Shown: positions 8,361-19,219 of the stretch, piece by piece
How the letters are laid out: every line of letters starts with the position of its first letter
How positions within the stretch are numbered: the first letter of the stretch is position 1
Source: Paenibacillus chondroitinus NBRC 15376
Lineage (GTDB): Bacteria; Bacillota; Bacilli; Paenibacillales; NBRC-103111
Direction: 5' to 3'
Length of the DNA: 64,000 nt
Assembly (NCBI RefSeq): GCF_004000765.1
Contig: NZ_BILW01000034.1
Location: 1 to 64,000, forward strand
The notes under the pieces: generated by a model
What the model saw: only the letters and a program-made list of their open reading frames with translations
Database searches by the model: none
What the model was told of the DNA's origin: nothing
Program-made: the position numbers and the translations under genes

Positions 8361-9470
8361 ATGAGTAACAGCTATCACCCTGGACTGGAGAACGTTATTG
8401 CTAGTGAAACGGGAATTTCGTATCTGGATGTCGAAAAGGAAGAAATTGTTGTTCGCGGATATGACCTCATCGAGCTTGCGCAGCATGTTACCTATCTGGA
8501 TGTAGCAGCGCTATTGCTTGAGGGGGTGCTGCCTGATGACCATGTACGGTCATCGTTTGAAGAAAAAATTAAAGACGAATATGGATTGCCACCGAACGTT
8601 TGTTCTGTCCTTCGTTTATTGCCAGAGCAAGCTAATCTTATGGATGTGCTCCGAACGGGAATTTCGGCTTTGGCCAGCTACGATACCGAACTTGAAGATC
8701 GTTCTAAGGAGGCAAATACGCGAAAAGCGATCAGGTTGCTGGCAAAGGTACCGCAAATAGTTGCCAATGGGTATCAAGCCAAGACCAAACAAACGTTCGT
8801 AGAACCCCGAAGAGAATTATCCTATTCAGCTAATTTCTTGTACATGATAACGGGTCAAGTACCTACGAAGATGGAAGAGGATATTTTCGACCAATCACTC
8901 ATCGTCTATAGTGAGCATGAAATGCCGAATTCGACATTCGCGGCAAGAGTGATTGCTTCGACGCAGTCCGATCTGTACGGCGCGCTTACTGGGGCGGTTG
9001 CCTCGTTGAAAGGAACGCTGCATGGCGGCGCTAATGAAGCTGTCATGGAGATGCTGCTTGAGGCAGGTTCGGAAGGCAACTTGGAAACACTCATGTTAAG
9101 CAAACTGGCTCGGAAGGAACGCATTATGGGTTTCGGTCATCGGGTTTATATGAAAAAAGCCGATCCGCGCGCGTTATTGATGAAAGATGCGTTAGCTGCC
9201 CTTGCGTTAGAGAAAAATCAACCGGAGCTGTACACGATGTGTGTGGTTGGTGAAGAAGTCATGAAACGCGAGAAAAATTTGCACCCGAACTTGGACTATT
9301 ATGCAGCTCCTGTTTATTATTTACTCGGCATCCCGATTGAATTGTTCACTCCGGTATTTCTCGCTGCCCGTACGATTGGCGTGAGCAGCCATGTGATGGA
9401 GCAGCACGCGAATAATCGGCTATTCCGGCCTCGTGTCCTGTACACAGGACCTCGCAACTTACATCCTTGA
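8361..9470 (+). CDS. mmgD: 2-methylcitrate/citrate synthase (MmgD/PrpC-like)
   Basis: The 369-residue protein starts at an ATG after GAAAGGGGAG. Citrate synthase landmarks are HGGANEAVMEML (substrate His), MGFGHRVYMKKADPR (second His) and LDYYAAPVYYLLGIP (catalytic Asp). The length fits the short Gram-positive type, which includes both citrate and 2-methylcitrate synthases. The following mmgE and mmgF homologues indicate condensation of propionyl-CoA with oxaloacetate to 2-methylcitrate. Activity toward acetyl-CoA cannot be excluded. Confidence 0.92.
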   Translation: MSNSYHPGLENVIASETGISYLDVEKEEIVVRGYDLIELAQHVTYLDVAALLLEGVLPDDHVRSSFEEKIKDEYGLPPNVCSVLRLLPEQANLMDVLRTGISALASYDTELEDRSKEANTRKAIRLLAKVPQIVANGYQAKTKQTFVEPRRELSYSANFLYMITGQVPTKMEEDIFDQSLIVYSEHEMPNSTFAARVIASTQSDLYGALTGAVASLKGTLHGGANEAVMEMLLEAGSEGNLETLMLSKLARKERIMGFGHRVYMKKADPRALLMKDALAALALEKNQPELYTMCVVGEEVMKREKNLHPNLDYYAAPVYYLLGIPIELFTPVFLAARTIGVSSHVMEQHANNRLFRPRVLYTGPRNLHP

Positions 9471-9509
9471 GCGCTGGAAATTCATTTGCCAGAAAGGACG
9501 ACATTGTGA

Positions 9510-10958
9510 ATGAGCGGATTTGAGAACTCGGCCGATAAGGAGATGACTTTTGACCCGTTAATTGAAGCAATAGCCGACTATGCACTAAACGCGCATATTG
9601 AAAGTGAAGAAGCGTATCGCATTGCGCAGCATGTGTTGTTGGATTCCCTGGGGACCGGCTTGCTGGCGCTGCGTTTTCCCGAATGTGTGAAGCATCTGGG
9701 ACCGATTGTGCCGGGAGCGAGCTTGCCAGGAGGCGCCCGAGTGCCGGGTACACGATACGAATTGGACCCTGTGCATGCGGCTTTCAATATCGGGTGCATG
9801 ATCCGTTGGCTTGATTATAATGACACGTGGTTGGCTGCTGAATGGGGGCATCCGTCCGACAATCTAGGTTGTATCGTGGCGCTTGTCGACTATATTAGCC
9901 GCAGCAGGGTGGCAGAGGGCAAAATGCCGCTCTACGTGAAGGATATTCTTACGATGTCGATTAAGGCGCATGAGATTCAAGGCGTTCTGGCCTTAGAAAA
10001 TAGTTTGAATCGTGTGGGATTAGACCATGTTCATCTTGTAAAAATAGCGTCAACGGCCGTAGCGACTGCCATGCTTGGCGGAACGAAGGCGGAGGTGTGC
10101 AGCGCGCTCTCGAATGCCTGGATTGATGGAGCCAGTTTAAGAACTTACAGGCATGCGCCTAATACAGGCTCGCGCAAGTCCTGGGCTGCGGGGGATGCGA
10201 CAAGTCGCGCGGTGCGTCTGGCCTTAATGGCTGTAGGCGGTGAGATGGGGTATGCTACCGCGCTTTCGGCGAAAACATGGGGTTTCCAAGACGTGTTATT
10301 CCGTGGCAAGGAGCTGATTTTAGGGCGAGAGCTGGGTTCCTATGTGATGGAAAATATTTTATTCAAAATTTCATTTCCTGCCGAATTTCATGCGCAGACA
10401 GCTGTGGAATGCGCGCTAGAGCTGCATCCATTGGTAAATGAGCGTATAGAGGAGATTAAGTCTATCACGCTTACGACCCATCAATCCGCTATCCGGATCA
10501 TTGATAAGAAAGGACCTTTGTTTAACCCGGCGGATCGGGATCATTGCTTGCAGTACATGGTTGCCATCGGGCTGCTGTACGGGACGTTGACGGCTGAGCA
10601 TTATGAAGAAAGCATCGCGAAAGACCCGCGTATTGATGCACTCAGGGCGAAGATGATCGTCACGGAAGAGGAACAGTACAGTAAGGATTATCTGGACCCG
10701 GACAAACGCTCAATTGCGAATGCGGTGCAAATTCATTTTCAGGATGGCACTTCGACGGAGAAAATTGTCTGTGAATACCCGATCGGCCATCGCAGGCGGC
10801 GTGCTGAAGGGCTGCCCAAGGTGATCGAGAAATTCGAGACGAACCTTCTGACCCGCTTCCCTAGGAAGAAATCAGCTGACATTATGAACCTTGCGCTTGA
10901 CTACGAGCGTTTCATTCAAACGCCATGTCAGGAGTTCTTATCGCTTTTTGTTATTTGA
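9510..10958 (+). CDS. mmgE: MmgE/PrpD-family 2-methylcitrate dehydratase
   Basis: The 482-residue protein begins at ATG 9510 behind GAAAGGACG. PrpD hallmarks include [17 protein letters not shown] near residue 40, [20 protein letters not shown] near 105 and [12 protein letters not shown] near 290. The family dehydrates 2-methylcitrate to 2-methyl-cis-aconitate without an iron-sulfur cluster. It lies between the synthase and lyase genes, as in the B. subtilis mmg operon. Confidence 0.93.
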   Translation: MSGFENSADKEMTFDPLIEAIADYALNAHIESEEAYRIAQHVLLDSLGTGLLALRFPECVKHLGPIVPGASLPGGARVPGTRYELDPVHAAFNIGCMIRWLDYNDTWLAAEWGHPSDNLGCIVALVDYISRSRVAEGKMPLYVKDILTMSIKAHEIQGVLALENSLNRVGLDHVHLVKIASTAVATAMLGGTKAEVCSALSNAWIDGASLRTYRHAPNTGSRKSWAAGDATSRAVRLALMAVGGEMGYATALSAKTWGFQDVLFRGKELILGRELGSYVMENILFKISFPAEFHAQTAVECALELHPLVNERIEEIKSITLTTHQSAIRIIDKKGPLFNPADRDHCLQYMVAIGLLYGTLTAEHYEESIAKDPRIDALRAKMIVTEEEQYSKDYLDPDKRSIANAVQIHFQDGTSTEKIVCEYPIGHRRRRAEGLPKVIEKFETNLLTRFPRKKSADIMNLALDYERFIQTPCQEFLSLFVI

Positions 10959-11007
10959 CCGATGGTTTGCACAAAAAGCAGGAAACATGATCATGCAGGA
11001 GGTTCCT

Positions 11008-11916
11008 ATGGCATGGCTCATTGAAGAAGAACCGGAGCAAAGGGAGTTAGCCGCCCGTTTTCGTCAACTCGTCGAAGCGGGTCCTATTGTGAAAATCCCC
11101 GGCGCCCATGATGGAATGGCAGCTCTTATCGCCAAACAAGCTCGGTTTGAAGCCATCTATCTTTCCGGTGCCGCGTACACAGCCAGCAGAGGGCTGCCGG
11201 ATTTGGGCCTCATCTACTCGAATGAGGTGGCGGAGCGCGCTCGTGAACTGGTTCGTGCGGCACGTCTTCCGCTGTTGGTAGACATCGACACCGGATTTGG
11301 AAGTGTTCTGAATGCAGCACGAACAGCGAAGGAGATGGTGGAAGCCAAAGTTGCGGCCGTTCAACTGGAAGATCAAGAAATGCCAAAGAAATGCGGCCAT
11401 TTAAACGGGAAAAAGCTGGTTCCCGCTGAGGAGATGATGCAAAAAATTCAAACGATCAAGACCGTTTCCCCCTCTTTATATCTGATTGCCCGCACGGACG
11501 CCAAAAGTGTAGAGGGAATGGATGCAGCGATTGCTCGAGCGAAGCAGTATGTAGCAGCAGGCGCAGATGCTATTTTCCCGGAAGCGCTGGAGAAAGAAGA
11601 GGAATTTCTTAGATTTAGCCAAGAATTAACCTGTCCCTTGCTGGCGAATATGACGGAGTTCGGAAGAACGCCGTACTTTACGGCGCAGCAGTTTGAAAGC
11701 TGGGGTTATCGCATTGTGATTTATCCAGTGACTTCTCTGCGTGTAGCAGCCAAGGCGATGGAGAGAGTTTTTGAGGAAATTCAGATGACAGGAACGCAGA
11801 AGGAATCGCTAGACCACATGCAAACACGCAGCGAGCTATACGATACGATTCGTTACTTTGAGTATGAAGCGCTGGATGGGAAAATTGCCAAAACCGTTTT
11901 GCCCGAGAGGGGCTAG
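11008..11916 (+). CDS. mmgF: 2-methylisocitrate lyase (MmgF/PrpB)
   Basis: An open frame starts inside mmgE, but ATG 11008 behind CAGGAGG gives the expected 302-residue protein. The active-site motif KKCGH (with LNGKKLVP following) is intact and supplies the catalytic Cys. IPGAHDGMAALIAKQ and DIDTGFG are the substrate- and Mg-binding parts of the ICL/PEPM barrel. The enzyme splits 2-methylisocitrate into pyruvate and succinate, completing the methylcitrate cycle. Start and stop codons do not overlap those of the neighbours. Confidence 0.94.
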   Translation: MAWLIEEEPEQRELAARFRQLVEAGPIVKIPGAHDGMAALIAKQARFEAIYLSGAAYTASRGLPDLGLIYSNEVAERARELVRAARLPLLVDIDTGFGSVLNAARTAKEMVEAKVAAVQLEDQEMPKKCGHLNGKKLVPAEEMMQKIQTIKTVSPSLYLIARTDAKSVEGMDAAIARAKQYVAAGADAIFPEALEKEEEFLRFSQELTCPLLANMTEFGRTPYFTAQQFESWGYRIVIYPVTSLRVAAKAMERVFEEIQMTGTQKESLDHMQTRSELYDTIRYFEYEALDGKIAKTVLPERG

Positions 11917-11917
11917 G

Positions 11918-11950
11918 CCTCACTGATATCCTAATGTCGGTGGGGTTTTT
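11918..11950 (+). terminator. Weak intrinsic terminator/attenuator between mmgF and icmF
   Basis: CCTCACTGA pairs with TCGGTGGGG, including two G-U pairs, and five T follow. With a ribosome site only about 20 bases downstream it could lower rather than stop expression of the distal operon. Confidence 0.45.
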
Positions 11951-11986
11951 GTGCACATCCGCCATCCGAGGAGAGGAGGTCCAGCG

Positions 11987-14900
11987 GTGTCATCAGGGAA
12001 TCATAAAGTGCGATTCATCACTGCTTCCGCTTTGTTCGACGGCCATGATGTGTCCATAACAATTATGCGGCGGATTCTGCAAGCTAGCGGAGCAGAAGTG
12101 ATTCATCTTGGGCATAACCGGTCGGTTCAGGAGATTGTGCAGGCAGCGATACAGGAGGATGTTCAAGGCATTGCCGTTTCCTCTTATCAAGGCGGGCATG
12201 TCGAATTTTTCACCTATATGATTGATTTGCTGCGTGAAAATGGCGCCTCCAGCATTAAAGTTTTCGGTGGAGGGGGCGGCGTCATCCTGCCATCGGAGAT
12301 CAAACGGCTGCATGCGTATGGCGTTACACGCCTTTTTTCGCCGGACGACGGCAGGGAGCTAGGGCTTCAAGGGATGATTTCTTACATGATGAAGGAGTGC
12401 GATTTCAGTACGGTTGCTACCGGTCGGAAGGGAGCTAGCGGAACTGAAACAGCAAAAGATCATAGATCTCTGGCGCAGCGTATAACTAGGGAAGAACTCT
12501 CGTGTGATAACGCAGCGGATAATCCGCCAGAACAGCGCTTGCCGTCACAGGTGCCCACATGTCCAATTGTCGGAATCACTGGCACAGGAGGCGCGGGGAA
12601 AAGCTCCTTAACGGACGAAATCGTCCAGCGTTTCCTCCGGCAATATCCGGATAAGACGATAGCTATTTTATCGGTTGACCCAACCAAACAACGAAGCGGG
12701 GGAGCTTTGCTTGGCGATCGGATACGCATGAATGCCGTCCATTCCGAGCGCGTGTATATGCGCAGTATGGCTACTCGTGGATCGGGTAACGAATTATCCG
12801 CTGCGCTTAGCCCGGCAATCGCTGTTTTGCAGGAAGCGGGCTTTGATCTGATTCTTGTCGAAACAAGCGGAATTGGCCAAGGCGATCATCAGATCACCAA
12901 ACTTGCGGATGTCTCCCTTTATGTGATGACTAGCGAATTCGGCGCGCCTTCGCAGTTAGAGAAGATCGATATGCTTGATTACGCAGATTTGGTGGCGATT
13001 AACAAATTTGACCGGCGAGGGTCCGAAGATGCGCTTCGGGATGTGAAGAAGCAGGTACAGCGAAATCACGGCAGATTCTCTGAGCCTTATGAATCAATGC
13101 CTGTCTATGGCACGATGGCTAGTCAATTTAACGATGTTGGCGTGGATGCGTTATTTAAAGCCATTATTCAGACGTTGAACATCAAATGCTCGCTGCAATG
13201 GCCGATTGACGGATTCGGGTCGGCTTCACACGCGAAAACACATGTCATTATACCGGTGGATCGTACGCGATATCTCGGTGAAATCGCACAGTGTATTCGG
13301 TCCTATCATGCTGTTGCGGAAAAGGAGGCGGAGTTGGCGAGCGCCTGCTACCGGCTCGATGGAGCGATTGCTGTCACAAGGCAAATGCAAGCTCCAGAGC
13401 ATGCTCTGGAGGAAAGCTTAGCTTCGCTGCATGCGATAAAGCTGAATTATGAGAATCAGATGCATAAAGATACACTCCGGATGCTTGCGCAGTGGCCCGA
13501 ACGCCAGAAACAGTATGGCGGCAAGACGTTCATTACGCGTGTACGGGAGAAGGAGATCGTTACGGAGCTTACCACGACAAGCTTATCAGGAGTGGATATT
13601 CCCAAAATCAGCTTGCCGAAATATAGAGATTCTGGGGATATCATTCGGTGGTTGTACCGAGAAAATGTGCCTGGAGAATTTCCTTATACCGCAGGCGTGT
13701 TTCCTTTCAAGCGTACCGCCGAGGACCCCAAACGTCAGTTCGCAGGTGAGGGCACACCGGAACGAACAAATCTGAGGTTCCATTATTTGTCCAAAAATGA
13801 TCAAGCCAAACGTCTCAGTACAGCTTTTGACTCTGTGACCTTGTATGGGGAAGATCCAGACGAACGTCAGGATATTTATGGAAAAATAGGCGAAAGCGGC
13901 GTCAGTATCTGTACATTGGATGATATGAAAAAGCTGTATGCCGGCTTTGACCTGTGTGATCCGATGACGTCTGTTTCCATGACGATTAATGGGCCTGCGC
14001 CGATCATTTTGGCGATGTATATGAATACGGCAATGGATGATCAGATTCAGCGTTTCGCACAGAAACGTGGCAGAAAGCCAACAGTGGATGAGGCGTCCGA
14101 AATTCGCAGGACAACGCTGAAATCCGTTAGAGGAACGGTGCAAGCGGATATTTTGAAGGAGGATCAGGGACAGAACACCTGTATATTTTCTACGGAATTC
14201 GCGCTGCGAATGATGGGCGATATTCAGCAGTATTTTATCGATCAGGAAGTACGTAATTATTACTCGGTTTCCATCTCGGGTTATCATATTGCGGAAGCTG
14301 GAGCGAACCCGATTTCACAGCTCGCTTTCACGTTGGCCAATGGTTTTACTTATGTCGAATACTATCTGTCCCGTGGCATGTCGATTGATGATTTTGCGCC
14401 GAATCTTTCTTTCTTTTTCAGCAATGGATTAGATCCGGAATATACCGTTATCGGGCGGGTCGCGCGCCGCATCTGGGCTACAGCAATGAAAATGAAGTAT
14501 GGCGGGAACGATCGCAGCCAGAAGCTGAAATATCACATTCAAACTTCCGGACGTTCGTTGCATGCGCAGGAAATGGATTTTAATGACATTCGAACGACCC
14601 TTCAAGCCTTGATGGCGCTGCTGGACAACTGCAATTCGCTGCATACGAATTCTTATGATGAAGCTGTAACGACGCCTACGGAAGAGTCGGTTCGCCGAGC
14701 GATGGCCATTCAGTTAATCATTACGAAAGAGCTTGGTTTCATTAAAAACGAAAACATGCTTCAGGGCTCTTTTATCATCGAGGAATTGACGGATCTGGTC
14801 GAGGAGGCTGTTCTGCAAGAGCTTGATCGCATTAGTGATCGTGGCGGGGTGCTCGGTGCCATGGAGACTCAGTATCAACGGGGTAAAATTCAGAATGAAT

Positions 14901-15229
14901 CGATGCTCTATGAGATGAAAAAACATCAAGGGGACTTGCCGATCATTGGTGTCAATACATTTTTGAATCCTAATCCACCTGAAGGGGACATGGATATTCC
15001 GCTTGCTCGGGCGTCGGTGGCAGAGAAAGATCAACAAATTACCCATCTTCGGGAATTTCTTGATCGACATCAACAAGCGGCTCCAGCGGCTTTGCAGAAA
15101 CTTCAGGGGGTGGCGCTCTCAGGCGGAAATATTTTCGCGGAATTAATGGAAACTGTCAAAGTGGCAAGTCTCGGGCAAATTACACGCGCGCTTTATCAAG
15201 TCGGCGGGCAGTATCGCAGAAACATGTAA
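11987..15229 (+). CDS. icmF: Fused isobutyryl-CoA mutase IcmF
   Basis: The start is GTG 11987, behind GAGAGGAGG, giving 1080 residues; an in-frame GTG at 11951 lacks a site. Domain order is diagnostic of IcmF. A B12-binding domain covers about residues 1-135 (DGHDVSI and SSYQGGH). A MeaB-like GTPase follows, with Walker [10 protein letters not shown] near 200 and NKFDRRG near 338. The substrate barrel starts near 560. It contains [14 protein letters not shown] and FAGEG, the form typical of IcmF rather than methylmalonyl-CoA mutase. The enzyme interconverts isobutyryl-CoA and n-butyryl-CoA using adenosylcobalamin, with the G-domain as built-in chaperone. Its neighbours would make isobutyryl-CoA (BCKDH) and use butyryl-CoA (mmgC, B, A). 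No B12 riboswitch is seen. Confidence 0.94.
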   Translation: MSSGNHKVRFITASALFDGHDVSITIMRRILQASGAEVIHLGHNRSVQEIVQAAIQEDVQGIAVSSYQGGHVEFFTYMIDLLRENGASSIKVFGGGGGVILPSEIKRLHAYGVTRLFSPDDGRELGLQGMISYMMKECDFSTVATGRKGASGTETAKDHRSLAQRITREELSCDNAADNPPEQRLPSQVPTCPIVGITGTGGAGKSSLTDEIVQRFLRQYPDKTIAILSVDPTKQRSGGALLGDRIRMNAVHSERVYMRSMATRGSGNELSAALSPAIAVLQEAGFDLILVETSGIGQGDHQITKLADVSLYVMTSEFGAPSQLEKIDMLDYADLVAINKFDRRGSEDALRDVKKQVQRNHGRFSEPYESMPVYGTMASQFNDVGVDALFKAIIQTLNIKCSLQWPIDGFGSASHAKTHVIIPVDRTRYLGEIAQCIRSYHAVAEKEAELASACYRLDGAIAVTRQMQAPEHALEESLASLHAIKLNYENQMHKDTLRMLAQWPERQKQYGGKTFITRVREKEIVTELTTTSLSGVDIPKISLPKYRDSGDIIRWLYRENVPGEFPYTAGVFPFKRTAEDPKRQFAGEGTPERTNLRFHYLSKNDQAKRLSTAFDSVTLYGEDPDERQDIYGKIGESGVSICTLDDMKKLYAGFDLCDPMTSVSMTINGPAPIILAMYMNTAMDDQIQRFAQKRGRKPTVDEASEIRRTTLKSVRGTVQADILKEDQGQNTCIFSTEFALRMMGDIQQYFIDQEVRNYYSVSISGYHIAEAGANPISQLAFTLANGFTYVEYYLSRGMSIDDFAPNLSFFFSNGLDPEYTVIGRVARRIWATAMKMKYGGNDRSQKLKYHIQTSGRSLHAQEMDFNDIRTTLQALMALLDNCNSLHTNSYDEAVTTPTEESVRRAMAIQLIITKELGFIKNENMLQGSFIIEELTDLVEEAVLQELDRISDRGGVLGAMETQYQRGKIQNESMLYEMKKHQGDLPIIGVNTFLNPNPPEGDMDIPLARASVAEKDQQITHLREFLDRHQQAAPAALQKLQGVALSGGNIFAELMETVKVASLGQITRALYQVGGQYRRNM

Positions 15230-15250
15230 AAAAACAAAGGGGGAATGGCG

Positions 15251-16261
15251 ATGTCTTCTCAGCACATACTCAAGCATCAACAGCTGGGTTTAACGGACGA
15301 TGACGTGCTGAAGATGTATGCTTACATGCTGAAAGCGAGAAAATTCGATGAACGTGCTACGCTGCTGCAAAGATCAGGTAAAACGGCATTTCACATTTCC
15401 AGCATCGGCCAAGAAGCGGCACAGGTGGCGGCAGCATTCGCTTTGGATAAACAGCAGGATTATTTCCTTCCCTATTACAGAGATTACGCCTTTGTGCTCA
15501 CGATTGGCATGACGGTTCAGGAGCTGCTGCTGGCGGCACTGTTCAAGGCGGAGGATATTAACGGGGGTCGGCAAATGCCAGGGCACTTCGGTTATAAAAA
15601 GCTCCATATCGTATCCGGCTCCAGCCCCGTAGCGACGCAAGTTTTGCATGCGGTTGGCATTGCGCTCACTGCGCTAATGAGGAAGGAAGAACATGTGGCA
15701 TTCGTGACTTTTGGAGAAGGCTCGAGTAATCAGGGCGATGTGCATGAGGCTTTTAATTTCGCCGGTGTATTCAAGCTGCCCGTGATTTTCCTATGCGAAA
15801 ACAATCAATATGCGATTTCGATTCCTGCCCATCGACAGGTTGCCGGCCGTGTTGTTGATCGCGCAGCAGGGTATGGTTTTCCAGGTCAACGTGTTGACGG
15901 CAACGATGCACTGGAAGTATACCGGGCGGTGAAAGAAGCGAGAGAACGTGCCGTTCGCGGCTATGGACCCACACTAATTGAAGCGATGATGTATCGCATT
16001 CCGCCTCATTCCACTGCCGATGACGATATGCTCTATCGAACGAAGGAAGAAGTGGATTACCACAAAGATCAGGAAGGCGTTCAGCGGTTCCGGCGTTATT
16101 TGTTGGAGAGTGACATACTTACTGAGGATTTGGATCGCGCCTTGCACGAAAATATTGCCAAAGAAGTGAATGAAGCCACAAAATACGCTGAAAAATCGCC
16201 ATTTCCGGCACCGGAGGACGTGCTTCGGCATGTGTATGCGGAAGATGGGGGTGAGGTTTGA
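15251..16261 (+). CDS. Branched-chain 2-oxoacid dehydrogenase E1 alpha subunit
   Basis: Two in-frame ATGs lie close together. The one at 15251 is better spaced from AAAGGGGG than 15245, giving 336 residues. The thiamine-diphosphate motif runs from FGEGSSNQGDVHEAFNFAGV to CENNQYAIS. GSSPVATQVLHAVG and the C-terminal phosphorylation-loop-like YRIPPHSTADD are typical of BkdAA/AcoA proteins. It decarboxylates branched 2-oxoacids such as 2-oxoisovalerate with E1 beta. Stop and next start are one base apart. Substrate assignment rests on the adjacent icmF. Confidence 0.9.
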   Translation: MSSQHILKHQQLGLTDDDVLKMYAYMLKARKFDERATLLQRSGKTAFHISSIGQEAAQVAAAFALDKQQDYFLPYYRDYAFVLTIGMTVQELLLAALFKAEDINGGRQMPGHFGYKKLHIVSGSSPVATQVLHAVGIALTALMRKEEHVAFVTFGEGSSNQGDVHEAFNFAGVFKLPVIFLCENNQYAISIPAHRQVAGRVVDRAAGYGFPGQRVDGNDALEVYRAVKEARERAVRGYGPTLIEAMMYRIPPHSTADDDMLYRTKEEVDYHKDQEGVQRFRRYLLESDILTEDLDRALHENIAKEVNEATKYAEKSPFPAPEDVLRHVYAEDGGEV

Positions 16262-16262
16262 G

Positions 16263-17243
16263 ATGCCGATCATCACTTATTTGGAGGCCATCCGTTCAGC
16301 AATGTCGGAGGAAATGCAGCGGGATGATAACGTTTTTGTACTAGGCGAAGATATTGGAAAAGGGGGCGTCCTGAACGCCACGAAGGGCATGCGCGATAAG
16401 TTCGGCGAGCTGCGGGTGCTTGATACGCCGCTTTCTGAATCAGCTATCGTAGGCGTCGCCATTGGTGCGGCGATGGTCGGGATGAGGCCGATTGCAGAAA
16501 TTCAATTTGCCGATTTCATATTTCCGGCAGCCAACCAAATCATTAGCGAAGCCGCCAAAATTCGTTATCGCTCCAACAATGACTGGCATTGCCCGATTGT
16601 CATTCGTGCACCTTACGGCGCCACAGGCGGCGGGGGCTTATATCATTCACAATGTCCCGAATCGGTGTTTTTTGGGACTCCAGGCCTCAAAATTGTTGCT
16701 CCGTCCACGGCTTATGACGCCAAGGGATTATTGAAAGCAGCGATTCGAGACGACGATCCGGTTCTCTTTTTCGAACATAAAAAATGCTATCTCTCCGTGT
16801 CAGATGAAGTTCCTGCGGATGATTATACGGTACCTATCGGTAAAGCAATAACCCGTCGCGAAGGTAAGGACATCACGGTCATCGCTTACGGTTTATCCGT
16901 CCAATATGCCATGAAAGCTGCGGCTGAACTGGAATTAGAAGGCATTGGTACAGAGCTTCTTGATTTGCGAACGCTGCATCCGCTTGATAAAACGGCAATT
17001 TTTGAGGCTGCAGCGAAAACTGGAAAAATTCTCATTGTTCACGAGGATAACAAGACTGGTGGTATTGGTGCTGAGATATCAGCGATGTTGGCTGAACACC
17101 TGTTGTATGAGCTGGATGCTCCCATCATGCGCTGCTGCCCGCCGGACGTTCCTCCTGTCGGGATGGCGCCGACACTGGAGAAATTTTACCTGCCGAGTAT
17201 AGATACCGTGAAGGATGCGATGCGCCAGCTAGCGGAATTGTAG
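16263..17243 (+). CDS. Branched-chain 2-oxoacid dehydrogenase E1 beta subunit
   Basis: The ATG at 16263 follows the E1 alpha stop and gives MPIITYLEAIRSAM and 326 residues; an upstream open frame is ignored. Transketolase-type landmarks are FVLGEDIGKGGVL near residue 25, RPIAEIQFADFIFPAANQI near 78, RAPYGATGGGG near 113 and DLRTLHPLDK near 240. It forms the alpha2-beta2 E1 component with the preceding gene. It is translated from a GGGGGTGAGG region inside the alpha gene, so the pair is tightly coupled. Confidence 0.92.
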   Translation: MPIITYLEAIRSAMSEEMQRDDNVFVLGEDIGKGGVLNATKGMRDKFGELRVLDTPLSESAIVGVAIGAAMVGMRPIAEIQFADFIFPAANQIISEAAKIRYRSNNDWHCPIVIRAPYGATGGGGLYHSQCPESVFFGTPGLKIVAPSTAYDAKGLLKAAIRDDDPVLFFEHKKCYLSVSDEVPADDYTVPIGKAITRREGKDITVIAYGLSVQYAMKAAAELELEGIGTELLDLRTLHPLDKTAIFEAAAKTGKILIVHEDNKTGGIGAEISAMLAEHLLYELDAPIMRCCPPDVPPVGMAPTLEKFYLPSIDTVKDAMRQLAEL

Positions 17244-17255
17244 AGGAGGGTGGCT

Positions 17256-17993
17256 ATGTCGCAATACGAGGAATCAGGTGCAACGCTCCCAGGCGATCAA
17301 ATACTTGCTATCAGCCCGATCCGACAAGCAATTGCTTCCCGCATGCAGCAAAGTGTCACCGATATTCCCCGTGCCTGGCTGATGATCGAAGTTGACGTTA
17401 CGAATCTCGTCGCCTTGCGGCAAAAGCTGAAGGAAACCTTCTTGTTGACAGAAGGCTTTCCGCTTACAATCTCACCTTTTGTCATAAAAGGGATTGTGAA
17501 TGCTTTGAAGGAATTCCCGCTAATGAATGCATCATGGACCCCGGAAGGTATTGCTGTGAAAAGAAATATTCATATTTCCGTTGCAATTGGCTCTGAGGAT
17601 GAGGATGCTGTGATTGCGCCAGTCCTCCGTCATGCAGATCGCAAATCCATAGCCGGCTTGGCGTTTGAGTTGTTTGATTTGCTCAAACGGGCAAAAGCGG
17701 GCACTTTACGACCGGCGGAAATGCAGGGTGACACGTTTACTTTTCATAATACCGGAGCCTTTGGATCCATGCTTTCTTATCCCATCATTCAGCCCCAGCA
17801 AGCGGCTAATCTTACATTTGAGAGCATTGTTCGGAAACCCGTTGTGATTCAAGAAATGATCGCCATCCGATCCATGGTCTCGATCTGCCTTTCATTTGAT
17901 CACCGTATTCTGGATGGGATGATTTGCGGTCGATTTTTGCAGCGAGTCAAGCATTATTTAGAAAAATATGATCTGGAAACTCTGATCTACTGA
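17256..17993 (+). CDS. 2-oxoacid dehydrogenase acyltransferase (E2) catalytic domain without lipoyl domain
   Basis: The ATG at 17256 behind GAGGAGGG gives only 245 residues. They correspond to the catalytic domain of E2: ISPIRQAIASRMQQSV at the start, FHNTGAFGSMLSYPI near 165, and the active-site SFDHRILDG near 213. A normal E2 carries one to three lipoyl domains and a peripheral-subunit-binding domain before this; both are absent and the preceding DNA is E1 beta, so this is not a missed start. No E3 or separate lipoyl protein is encoded nearby. It may use another complex's lipoyl domain or act as a CoA acyltransferase on its own. Confidence 0.88.
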   Translation: MSQYEESGATLPGDQILAISPIRQAIASRMQQSVTDIPRAWLMIEVDVTNLVALRQKLKETFLLTEGFPLTISPFVIKGIVNALKEFPLMNASWTPEGIAVKRNIHISVAIGSEDEDAVIAPVLRHADRKSIAGLAFELFDLLKRAKAGTLRPAEMQGDTFTFHNTGAFGSMLSYPIIQPQQAANLTFESIVRKPVVIQEMIAIRSMVSICLSFDHRILDGMICGRFLQRVKHYLEKYDLETLIY

Positions 17994-18020
17994 GGCTTTT
18001 CACCTTAGGAGGATTAACGT

Positions 18021-19199
18021 ATGAAGGAAAGTGTCATTGTTGGAGGTGCCCGCACACCGTTTGGGAAATTTGGCGGCGGCTTAAAGGACGTTCCGGCAGT
18101 CGAACTGGGCGGTACGGCAATTCGGGAGGCGATACGGCGTTCTTCTCTTGAACCGTCTATGATTGAGGGCGTCATTATGGGGATGGTCCTGCAAGGGGGA
18201 GCAGGGCAAAATCCTGCGCGTCAGGCAGCGCGTTTGGCAGGTCTAGGCTGGGGCGTAACGGCAGAAACGATCAATAAAGTATGCGCATCGGGTCTGCGAA
18301 GTGTCACACTTGCTGATCAAATGATCCGTTCCGGCGATGCCGATTGCATGATTGCTGGTGGAATGGAGAGCATGAGCAGTGCTCCTTTCTTGCTGCCAAG
18401 CACCCGTTGGGGGGCGCGGATGGGGAATCAGACGACCATTGACTTGATGGTGCACGATGGTTTGCTTTGCCCGTTTGAACACGTTCAGATGTTTGTTCAT
18501 GGCAGCAACGTAGCCGCAGAGTTCGGCTTAAGTCGTGATCGGCAGGATGAATGGGCGCTTCGCAGTCATGTATTGGCGATTGAGGCTAGAAAGAAGGGCT
18601 ACTTAGCGGAGGAAATTGCTCCGGTTGTTGTGCAATCCAAGCAAGGAGCGAAGCAGATCGAGGTAGACGAAGGTCCGCGAACGGATACAAGTATGGAGAA
18701 ACTTGCTGCATTGCCTGCCCTGGTGAAAGGCGGAACGATTACGGCGGGAAATGCTCCTGGCGTTAACGATGGAGCGACGGCGATGGCCGTGATGTCGAAG
18801 GATAAAGCATTAGCCTGCGGCGTTAGCCCGCTTGCAACGATTGTCGGATCTGCGACTGTTGGTGAAAGAGCGCCGTACATTGCGACAACGCCTGCGTTAG
18901 CGATTCAGAAACTTTTGCGGCAAACAGGCATCAAGCTGGATCAAATCAGTCGGTTTGAAGTGAATGAAGCCTTCGCTGCGGTCCTGCTGACCACGGAACA
19001 AATGCTTGGATGGAATCCGGAACTAGTTAATGTAGGCGGGGGAGCCATCGCGCTTGGTCATCCCATCGGGGCAAGCGGTACGCGGATTGTGCTCACCTTA
19101 ATCCATGAGCTGCGAAGAAGCGGTGGCGGCTACGGCATTGCCGCAATTTGCAGCGGGGCTGCGCAAGGTGATGCCATTCTCATTCGGGTGGATGGATGA
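18021..19199 (+). CDS. mmgA: Acetyl-CoA acetyltransferase / thiolase (MmgA-like)
   Basis: The 392-residue protein starts at an ATG behind TAGGAGG. All thiolase active-site motifs are intact: [11 protein letters not shown] near residue 88 (acylated Cys), [10 protein letters not shown] near 350 and CSGAAQGDA near 380. Downstream of IcmF and MmgB it would split acetoacetyl-CoA into two acetyl-CoA. B. subtilis mmgA occupies the first operon position, whereas here it is next to last. Confidence 0.93.
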   Translation: MKESVIVGGARTPFGKFGGGLKDVPAVELGGTAIREAIRRSSLEPSMIEGVIMGMVLQGGAGQNPARQAARLAGLGWGVTAETINKVCASGLRSVTLADQMIRSGDADCMIAGGMESMSSAPFLLPSTRWGARMGNQTTIDLMVHDGLLCPFEHVQMFVHGSNVAAEFGLSRDRQDEWALRSHVLAIEARKKGYLAEEIAPVVVQSKQGAKQIEVDEGPRTDTSMEKLAALPALVKGGTITAGNAPGVNDGATAMAVMSKDKALACGVSPLATIVGSATVGERAPYIATTPALAIQKLLRQTGIKLDQISRFEVNEAFAAVLLTTEQMLGWNPELVNVGGGAIALGHPIGASGTRIVLTLIHELRRSGGGYGIAAICSGAAQGDAILIRVDG

Positions 19200-19219
19200 A
19201 TGTTGGAGGGAGCGGAGCT

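Noticed and set aside
7647-8486. 279-codon minus-strand ORF opposite the acyl-CoA dehydrogenase and citrate synthase genes
   Set aside because: It is the mirror of well-conserved genes, has no ribosome site and its protein lacks any family pattern.
11917-11986. Cobalamin riboswitch upstream of icmF
   Set aside because: The gap holds only a small hairpin; there is no room for, nor any motif of, a B12 riboswitch.
13586-14287. 233-codon minus-strand ORF inside icmF
   Set aside because: It lies fully opposite the conserved mutase domain, and its composition (His- and Arg-rich) is typical of antisense frames.
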